Source of the DNA: Microglena sp. YARC
Taxonomy: Eukaryota > Chlorophyta > Chlorophyceae > Chlamydomonadales > Chlamydomonadaceae
Reading direction: 5' to 3'
Assembly: GCA_022414725.1 (NCBI GenBank)
Contig: JAJSRW010000283.1
Location: 1-64,000 of the forward strand
DNA: 64,000 bases
Position numbers and translations under genes: made by a program. How positions within the stretch are numbered: the stretch's first letter is position 1; each line of letters begins with the position of its first letter. Of this stretch, positions 63,682 through 64,000 are shown in pieces. Below the pieces are notes generated by a model. The model was not told where the DNA came from, ran no database searches, and saw nothing but the letters and a program-made list of their open reading frames with translations.

Positions 63682-64000
63682 CTACCTGTGTCCGAAGAAC
63701 CCTCGCATTGCTTCAGTAATCACTGCTGATTCTGCCGACGCCTGCAAATCAGCATTCCCAGATTTCCACAGAAGAAGGTTGGTACATGTAGGAGCGCCGC
63801 TTCTTGGACAACACGGGCTTGGCCAGCAACAATGTCGCTTAGATGAGCCGCCTGGTGGGTGAGAAAGCGGCAGCAGGTCCGTGAATAGCTGACAGGCCAC
63901 GAGCAACAGCGCTGACAAGGCTGCCGGAGTTGCAGAGCCATGAGGTGGGGTAAGAAATATGGAAGCGTCAATACGACCACTGGGTCGAGGTGCAGTAGGA
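39284..64000 (-). CDS. GlmS/GFAT-like class II amidotransferase-SIS protein, multi-exon, 5' partial
   Basis: Reconstructed from ORF content, GT..AG sites and phase matching. Exons E2 to E32 are 62916-62977, 62677-62867, 61853-61936, 61023-61121, 60383-60471, 59136-59259, 58455-58624, 57708-57832, 57223-57307, 56916-56939, 56392-56540, 55488-55701, 53981-54029, 52577-52687, 51850-51956, 51202-51362, 50711-50897, 50110-50194, 49698-49818, 48812-48976, 48312-48471, 47547-47669, 47120-47239, 45989-46069, 45423-45658, 44680-44790, 44060-44221, 43217-43367, 42140-42420, 40550-40889 and 39284-39577. Their sum is 4,461 nt, a whole number of codons, and every junction phase agrees. HTRFAT and HNGDFDF mark a class II glutamine amidotransferase; SQSGQT marks a SIS domain. 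Family knowledge: this pairing is that of glucosamine-6-phosphate synthase, which moves ammonia from glutamine to fructose-6-phosphate. The extra C-terminal membrane-like part is not in GlmS, so the actual substrate is unknown. The 5' end lies beyond the window. Confidence 0.85.
39580..40370. repeat. Intron 31: diverged tandem duplication of about 400-550 bp
   Basis: Two stretches share the order AACCAAGTTCAAGTGTGCA, GTGAGTGTAGTG, ACTAGT, GTTGTATGAA and CAGCGAG: about 39,660-39,740 and about 40,205-40,345. Two others share CTGTCTCCCTCTG followed by AATGCATTAT and a CAT/CAC-rich tract: 40,045-40,160 and 40,435-40,510. The His-rich and other ORFs here are by-products. Confidence 0.6.
40242..40286. 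repeat. Telomere-like hairpin insertion
   Basis: GGTTTAGGGTTTAG at 40242-40255 is matched by its exact reverse complement at 40273-40286, with a 17-nt loop rich in T and C. The sequence interrupts a segment that is continuous in the sister copy near 39,690. Confidence 0.75.
40912..41104 (+). mobile_element. hAT-like MITE, 193 bp
   Basis: Starts CAGGGTACTACT and ends with the exact reverse complement AGTAGTACCCTG, giving 12-bp terminal inverted repeats with the CAGGG start typical of hAT elements. It is flanked by a perfect 8-bp target duplication, GATGAGAT, at 40904-40911 and 41105-41112. The interior is built of GCGCTT, AAAACGCAAAA and GTGCGAAA motifs and has no coding capacity. It lies in the intron upstream of E31, 15 bp before the exon duplication edge. 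Confidence 0.93.
41343..41512 (+). mobile_element. MITE of the TAGGGAACG family, 170 bp
   Basis: The left end TAGGGAACGGATAATCATAT and the reverse complement of the right end (TAGGGATCGGCATCATATGA) form imperfect terminal inverted repeats of about 20 bp. The interior repeats the palindrome ATCATATGAT and carries TAGTCAGACTGCCGGCATCA, which also occurs in the second copy at 54,253. Flanks share AAC on both sides, possibly a 3-bp target duplication. Confidence 0.8.
41975..42130. repeat. Poly-C tracts in the intron between E30 and E31
   Basis: Runs of up to about 18 C, interrupted by T or A, lie at about 41,991-42,020 and 42,107-42,128, directly below the E30 donor. On the transcript they are G-runs starting about 10 nt after the exon. 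Confidence 0.7.
42474..42730 (+). mobile_element. tRNA-derived SINE, copy 1
   Basis: The Pol III B box GGTTTGAATCC lies at 42583-42593. The body shares AGTGTTCACAGTCG, CCATGGTAGCTTTGTCCAGG and GCAGCCCGTTCCCTACCGCC with copy 2 and ends CCAACCAGGCGTTATCATT as in copy 3. About 17 bp covering the A box are deleted relative to copy 2. Confidence 0.8.
42815..42940. repeat. Short CAGCTAC minisatellite
   Basis: Repeats of CTACCTCATCCTCAGCTAC and CAGCTACCACACGCTCAAC, about five degenerate units. Confidence 0.75.
43217..44790 (-). CDS. E27-E29: Ser-rich, probably disordered tail
   Basis: E27 44680-44790, E28 44060-44221, E29 43217-43367. E28 has KKRPSRASSWVKDLG and SSRKNSLSSSES, basic-Ser clusters of the R-x-x-S and R-x-S type used by AGC and CaMK kinases. 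E29 has LERVSRHVTRLSVGG. E28 could also end early at 44,163 (a GTAAGA donor), but only the longer form joins E29 in phase. The 3' end of E28 with its donor is repeated twice downstream at 81-bp spacing. Confidence 0.75.
43376..43745. repeat. GGT/GT microsatellites and 58-bp minisatellite
   Basis: A GGT-rich run (43,379-43,460) is followed by three copies of a unit containing GTGGTATACAGTGGGGCACA and ATGAGCATGCGTGTGCATG, then a GT run of about 25 bp. A second GGT-rich run follows near 43,730. The His/Thr-rich ORFs across it are not genes. Confidence 0.85.
43897..44059. repeat. Two 81-bp copies of the E28 3' end plus donor
   Basis: CCCAGATTCGCTG, AGAGTTCTT and GAGAGCTTTGGTTTGAAG recur at 43897, 43978 and 44059. 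Each copy keeps a GT just after the exon-like part (GTAAGG, GTACAT and GTACGT on the minus strand). The 81-bp period preserves the reading frame. A partial further copy precedes 43,897. Confidence 0.85.
44250..44475. repeat. GGTGATAGGGAATGTG minisatellite
   Basis: About 13 degenerate copies of a 16-17 bp unit lie in the intron between E27 and E28. Confidence 0.9.
44973..45147 (-). mobile_element. Diverged second copy of the hAT-like MITE
   Basis: The reverse complement shares CCAAATTGGCCAGCGCTT, the AAAACGCAAAA-like run, CCCACAG, AAACTGTGCGAAAC and GTGCCCTG with the element at 40912-41104. The end at 44973 (CAGGGCACTGCC) is a mutated terminus. No target duplication is visible. Confidence 0.7.
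45423..46069 (-). CDS. E25-E26: conserved-looking block
   Basis: E25 (45989-46069, 27 codons) codes ITETYVSKLWALSYGMASLD. E26 (45423-45658) codes DHFVHRFTHRVVRGLLIAVG, then RPDGRMYSQTKTEAA and AVDINVVLPDF. Composition is balanced, with a dense mix of hydrophobic and charged residues and consensus splice sites. I do not recognise a named domain. RPDGR and the HRFTHRVVRG run look like conserved sites worth aligning. Confidence 0.8.
46176..46460. repeat. 54-bp minisatellite, five copies
   Basis: The unit includes ATAACATAATATCATGACAG, CTAGGCAGGCAGTTTCAAAC and ATGATCCAGATACC. Copies are nearly identical. It shares GCAGGCAGTTT and ATGATCCAGATACCATAA with the blocks at 37,075-38,228, so it belongs to the same family. 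Confidence 0.9.
46693..46955 (-). mobile_element. tRNA-derived SINE, copy 2
   Basis: On the minus strand an A box, TGGCTCAATGG (46873-46863), and a B box, GATTTGAATCC (46834-46824), are 28 nt apart, as in a tRNA-like Pol III promoter. The downstream body matches copy 1 over about 110 bp. Upstream homology to copy 1 includes GTTTGTTTCTCACAATCCAG. The most complete copy of the three. Confidence 0.85.
46972..47007. repeat. Copy of the E24 3' end and donor
   Basis: On the minus strand GTCGTTATATGTGATGTTCC continues to TTCGTGCATCAG followed by GTGAGT. This is a near copy of E24 (ends at 47,120) shifted by 148 bp, with a better donor than the original. A shorter vestige, TTTCCGTGCACGAGGTG, abuts the SINE near 46,672. 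Confidence 0.8.
47120..47669 (-). CDS. E23-E24: two probable membrane segments
   Basis: E23 (47547-47669, 41 codons) begins ATVFAGWPILYSIMYGIC, an uncharged stretch of about 18 residues. E24 (47120-47239, 40 codons) begins LYMFLPWVYASLLRLLQG, a second one, and ends RWGKRTVVICDVPFVHQ. Both exons are phase 0 at each end. Two hydrophobic helices about 25 residues apart suggest a hairpin in a membrane or a buried helical pair. GlmS itself is soluble and has no such segment. Prediction is by eye only. Confidence 0.75.
47680..47945. repeat. GGTGATGGTG minisatellite
   Basis: Degenerate repeats of GGTGATGGTGCTTTTGGTGA and GGTGGTGTTGATGATGGTGT lie in the intron upstream of E23. Long His/Ser/Thr-rich or Val-rich ORFs on both strands derive from it. 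Confidence 0.9.
48018..48224. repeat. Two copies of the E22 3' end and donor
   Basis: On the minus strand CAGCCTGATGCACATCACG followed by GTGGGT recurs at 48190-48224, and CTGATGCACATCACG followed by GTAGGC at 48018-48033. Both copy the E22 end at 48,312. Intron sequence beyond the donor is also shared (TGATTCAAGTT, ATTGGCAC). The stretch 48,062-48,140 holds four units of CTTCTCATATTGGTCAACTA. Confidence 0.8.
48312..48976 (-). CDS. E21-E22: region after the SIS domain
   Basis: E21 (48812-48976) codes NEKREATYIGPTTKELANSK through GMGITPDQLLDLRIVRD and ends at a perfect GTAAGT donor. E22 (48312-48471) codes FIDTGAPSLVGVGLDGESF through ETPIAWALSLMHIT. A donor 7 nt inside E21 with an acceptor 14 nt inside E22 would also keep frame, but it uses weaker sites. 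Function unknown. Partial copies of both exon ends lie downstream in the introns. Confidence 0.8.
49000..49690. other. Intron between E20 and E21
   Basis: Two diverged copies of a roughly 180-bp segment are visible: GCATTTGCATTGAAGGGAA..., near 49,290-49,420, and GCATTTGCAGTCAAGGGAA..., near 49,470-49,600. Both are preceded by AAGATAGTT and followed by TGAGTACGGATGCA. No coding signal. Confidence 0.6.
49698..51362 (-). CDS. E17-E20: SIS (sugar isomerase) domain
   Basis: E17 (51202-51362) reads VHLLIVGVEMGLWLAEQAA, then VQVLSANK, the first strand-loop-helix of a SIS fold and its second strand. E18 (50711-50897) reads ISPNTICLSVSQSGQTFPTI and ends MPGRVYVMTG. SQSGQT keeps the Ser, Gln, Ser and Thr that in GlmS (SQSGET) bind the sugar phosphate. 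E19 (50110-50194) and E20 (49698-49818) continue with FTARIFDTHAGWRSAEPP and ATSMAEKYFRPNKTM, where a second glutamate-rich SIS half would be expected in GlmS. Ligand type is inferred from the family. Confidence 0.88.
49930..50105. repeat. C-rich minisatellite beside the E19 donor
   Basis: Units contain CCCCAGTCCAGCCATTTGTA or CCCCAGTACAGCCATATATA and ACACAATA, and a run of about 17 C ends 2 bp from the E19 donor. Confidence 0.7.
50195..50360. repeat. Two copies of the E19 acceptor junction in a GGGGCA tract
   Basis: The E19 acceptor edge at 50,194 recurs at 50,263 and 50,358. On the minus strand each has a pyrimidine tract, an AG, and then a form of GTCGACACTAAAATG. They are spaced by GGGGCAG repeats. 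Confidence 0.7.
50526..50710. repeat. Five to six copies of the E18 3' end and donor
   Basis: CAGTCATCACGTACA of E18 (50717-50731) recurs as CAGTCATCACGTACACCCTG, CAGTTATCAGATATGCCCTG, CAGTCATCACATACAGCCTG and similar, at spacing of about 30 bp. On the minus strand most copies have GT near the exon-end position. Confidence 0.8.
50940..51170. repeat. GGATGGATGAA-type minisatellite
   Basis: Repeats of GGTGAGGATGGGTGGATGG and GATGAACAGATGAATGGAAT lie in the intron between E17 and E18. Confidence 0.85.
51710..51796. repeat. Two copies of a dispersed intronic motif
   Basis: GTCCATTTAGCCTATTTGG + CTACCCCTAGAC at 51,707-51,737 and GTCCATTTAGGCTATTTGG + GTACCCCTGGAC at 51,767-51,797. The motif begins GTCC and ends GGAC. 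Reverse-orientation copies lie near 47,443, 58,957 and 60,236, and diverged ones near 58,211 and 60,512. Confidence 0.75.
51850..56939 (-). CDS. E11-E16: linker between amidotransferase and SIS domains
   Basis: E11 56916-56939 is a 24-nt microexon coding QFKRSMYQ. E12 is 56392-56540 (VMIPILKKDSDPLDVLVNF), E13 55488-55701, E14 53981-54029 (16 codons), E15 52577-52687 (GKAALAALAVPGKNDLVAAD) and E16 51850-51956. E13 has an acidic segment, MDEGGGEVMLLQLHN. No family motif was recognised in this roughly 215-residue stretch. Its place between the two domains fits an interdomain region. All donors and acceptors are consensus-like and phases agree. A truncated second copy of the E16 acceptor side lies at about 52,170-52,230. 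Confidence 0.8.
51957..52480. repeat. 274-bp tandem duplication carrying half of E16
   Basis: The E16 acceptor (51,956) and its first half recur with the edge at 52,230, exactly 274 bp away, together with intron sequence such as TTTGGTTTCAGTCAGTTTTT. A third partial copy begins near 52,390. The second copy keeps its AG acceptor but lacks the second half of the exon and a donor. Poly-G of about 28 bp lies at 51,979-52,008. Confidence 0.88.
52690..53526. other. Intron between E14 and E15, left part
   Basis: Three diverged units near 52,915-53,165 share ATCCTGATAAGTTAG or ATCATGTGGTTATAAT and GGGACCAGCTCA. The rest shows no recognisable feature. Confidence 0.6.
53527..53576. repeat. Perfect 50-bp palindrome
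   Basis: GGGCAGTTCCCTTCAACATA is followed at once by its exact reverse complement. Adding AATTT on the left and AAATT on the right gives two 25-bp arms with no spacer. Confidence 0.95.
53790..53972 (+). mobile_element. tRNA-derived SINE, copy 3
   Basis: A-box-like TGGCTGG...TGGTAGAG (about 53799-53816) and B box GGTTTGAATCC (53842-53852), then a body like copy 1 (TTTAGTGT, TTGTCCAGG, GTAGCAGCCC) and the tail CCAACCAGGCGTTATCATT. The element ends 9 bp from the E14 donor. Confidence 0.82.
54253..55377 (+). mobile_element. TAGGG-family MITE, copy 2, split by a nested insertion
   Basis: The left half starts TAGGGACCGGCATATCGGAT and contains TAGTCAGACTGCCGGCATCA as in the copy at 41343. The right end CGTTCCCTA closes the inverted repeat at 55,377. 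Removing the insertion at 54416-55351 and one target copy leaves about 182 bp, close to the intact 170-bp element. Confidence 0.8.
54416..55351. mobile_element. Nested 936-bp element with TAGGGTWGGG ends
   Basis: Begins TAGGGTAGGG and ends CCCAACCCTAT, flanked by GTATGAT on both sides (54409-54415 and 55352-55358). Subterminal GTATGAACGT and, inverted, CATATGAACGT extend the symmetry. The interior has a duplicated segment, CTGCCTAGAAGCTGC (about 54,905-54,990), and no transposase-like ORF. Likely a non-autonomous DNA element; superfamily not assigned. Confidence 0.7.
55710..55930. repeat. TTTAGTCATAATG repeats
   Basis: About five degenerate units of roughly 31 bp contain ATCATTTAGTCATAATG, in the intron upstream of E13. 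Confidence 0.75.
56235..56395. repeat. Pyrimidine-rich CCTCCCT tract ending at the E12 donor
   Basis: CCATCCCTCCCTCCC-type repeats directly abut the E12 donor, so on the transcript the intron starts with a purine-rich run. Confidence 0.85.
57002..57200. repeat. CA-rich microsatellite and minisatellite
   Basis: ACACATACACGCATGCAGACA and related units, with a repeated ATACGGACTTGCATGCAGAC, lie just below E10. Confidence 0.85.
57223..60471 (-). CDS. E6-E10: amidotransferase domain, C-terminal half
   Basis: E6 60383-60471, E7 59136-59259, E8 58455-58624, E9 57708-57832, E10 57223-57307. E6 begins MMEYLRTQGRFYASLRLAF. E7 and E8 are helical and charged (EMLAWLSDVRDLK, LIPKLAVLMKEHLAKK), an insertion relative to bacterial GlmS. 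E9 and E10 read KGSFGLAV, then VALAAWGQPMTLGF and ILYSSES. That order matches the end of class II amidotransferase domains (G-S/T-Y/F-A/G-L, then R/W-G-x-P-L/M-x-x-G, then a terminal SSE or ASD). E6 stops at a GAG/GTGACA donor because all three frames close just downstream. Confidence 0.85.
57335..57625. repeat. G/GT-rich minisatellite upstream of E10
   Basis: GTGTGAGGG, GGTGTAGGTGAGAGGGGGG and TGTAGCAGGAGG repeats; on the minus strand they give a long pyrimidine stretch before the E10 acceptor. Confidence 0.85.
58108..58160 (+). other. G-rich tract
   Basis: GGGGTGGGGTGGGGTGGGGG with further GGG runs; quadruplex-capable on the plus strand. Confidence 0.7.
59262..59470. repeat. GTCAAGTGTCAAGTGCCAA minisatellite
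   Basis: About 20 degenerate units of 7-12 bp built on TCAAGTG start at the E7 acceptor edge. Confidence 0.9.
59535..60072. repeat. Pyrimidine-rich minisatellite, about 540 bp
   Basis: Units of about 26-32 bp contain CTCCCAAAGGCAACCCC. The plus strand is almost purine-poor. Long Pro-rich (plus) and Gly-rich (minus) ORFs of up to 229 codons are products of this repeat. Confidence 0.95.
60670..61005. repeat. CAACCAATCAAC-rich region
   Basis: Short degenerate repeats of ACCAACCTGCAA and CAACCAATCAACCA in the intron between E5 and E6; no exon recognised. Confidence 0.6.
61023..62977 (-). CDS. E2-E5: glutamine amidotransferase class II domain, N-terminal half
   Basis: E2 (62916-62977) holds KGAQSGG, which I equate with the RGxxSAG element of the family. 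E3 (62677-62867) holds GHTRFAT, the glutamine-binding loop, followed by SHFP in place of the usual AHPH. E4 (61853-61936) ends WITHN and E5 (61023-61121) supplies the Gly, giving WITHNGDFDF; HNG is the oxyanion-hole motif. HTRFAT to HNG is about 45 residues, longer than about 25 in E. coli GlmS. The E4 acceptor (CACTGAG then GG) is the only one that keeps phase, although a better pyrimidine tract sits 17 bp upstream. The E5 donor (CAGT then GTGACT) is weak. Both are the least certain splice sites of the model. Confidence 0.75.
61175..61540. repeat. GTGTGT/ATGCATGCAGGTTAAAT minisatellite
   Basis: About nine units of TTACATGCATGCAGGTTAAA separated by GT runs of 10-22 bp. The 266-codon plus-strand ORF through it is not a gene, since it also overlaps E5 on the opposite strand. 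Confidence 0.92.
61700..62165. repeat. Triplicated E4 region
   Basis: Three copies of the E4-containing unit lie at about 61,714-61,800, 61,845-61,965 and 62,068-62,165. They share CAACACTCTCA, GCTGCTCAC, TGTCTCATCCTGTCGAACCA and GTAATCC. The middle copy has the phase-compatible exon with donor. The right copy has lost its donor to a CA/GT microsatellite, and the left copy is frame-broken. Confidence 0.8.
62985..63340. repeat. 21-bp minisatellite
   Basis: Units of GATGTGTGAACACTCAGCCTA are interspersed with TGGTGAGCTTG, in the intron upstream of E2. Confidence 0.92.
63627..63679 (+). repeat. Poly-G run
   Basis: An interrupted G run includes about 41 consecutive G next to the E1 donor. The true length is unlikely to be correctly called in any sequencing chemistry, and an assembly error here is plausible. 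Confidence 0.8.
63686..64000 (-). CDS. E1: probable upstream exon, partial
   Basis: One minus frame is open from the window edge to a donor at 63,685 (CACAG then GTAGAA). It encodes a hydrophobic stretch around ALSALLLVACQLF and ends AESAVITEAMRGFFGH. It ends in phase 2 while E2 starts in phase 0, so either one exon between 62,978 and 63,685 was missed or this frame is wrong. A poly-G run abuts its 3' edge. No Cys in the position expected for the amidotransferase nucleophile was seen. Confidence 0.4.

Overview
The window is eukaryotic. Its left 34.6 kb is one satellite array. The rest is mostly a single intron-rich minus-strand gene that runs off the right edge. Splice sites follow GT..AG, with acceptors commonly CTGCAG and donors commonly GTGAGC, GTAAGC or GTAAGT. 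TTTAGGG-type motifs recur in the flanking DNA. Both fit the green lineage (a chlorophyte of moderate GC), but this is inference and no marker gene fixes the species.

Layout. (1) 1-34,617: head-to-tail 47-bp satellite. From 1 to about 6,950 it carries dense indels and stretched homopolymers that worsen toward base 1. From 6,951 it is almost perfectly uniform, about 589 copies. (2) 34,618-38,890: gene-poor flank with a reverse-transcriptase remnant carrying YADD, a G-rich tract, a dispersed minisatellite and a 46-bp minisatellite. (3) 38,896-64,000: one gene on the minus strand. I reconstructed 31 exons (called E2-E32) whose phases join without conflict, about 1,486 codons, plus a likely further 5' exon (E1) at the right edge. 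The order is: class II glutamine amidotransferase domain, long linker, SIS sugar-phosphate domain with SQSGQT, two hydrophobic segments, a conserved-looking block, and a Ser-rich C-terminal tail. This makes it a GlmS/GFAT-like protein with a membrane-associated extension. The exon holding the expected nucleophilic Cys was not found.

The introns hold a tRNA-derived SINE family (three copies), a hAT-like MITE with a perfect 8-bp target duplication, a second MITE family of which one copy is split by a nested 936-bp insertion, a perfect 50-bp palindrome, a telomere-like hairpin insertion and many minisatellites.

The most unusual observation is that about ten introns contain tandem copies of the adjoining exon-intron junction (exon end plus splice site plus start of intron). 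This gives the gene arrays of decoy splice sites. I found no prokaryotic operon, CRISPR array, rRNA or genuine tRNA gene.
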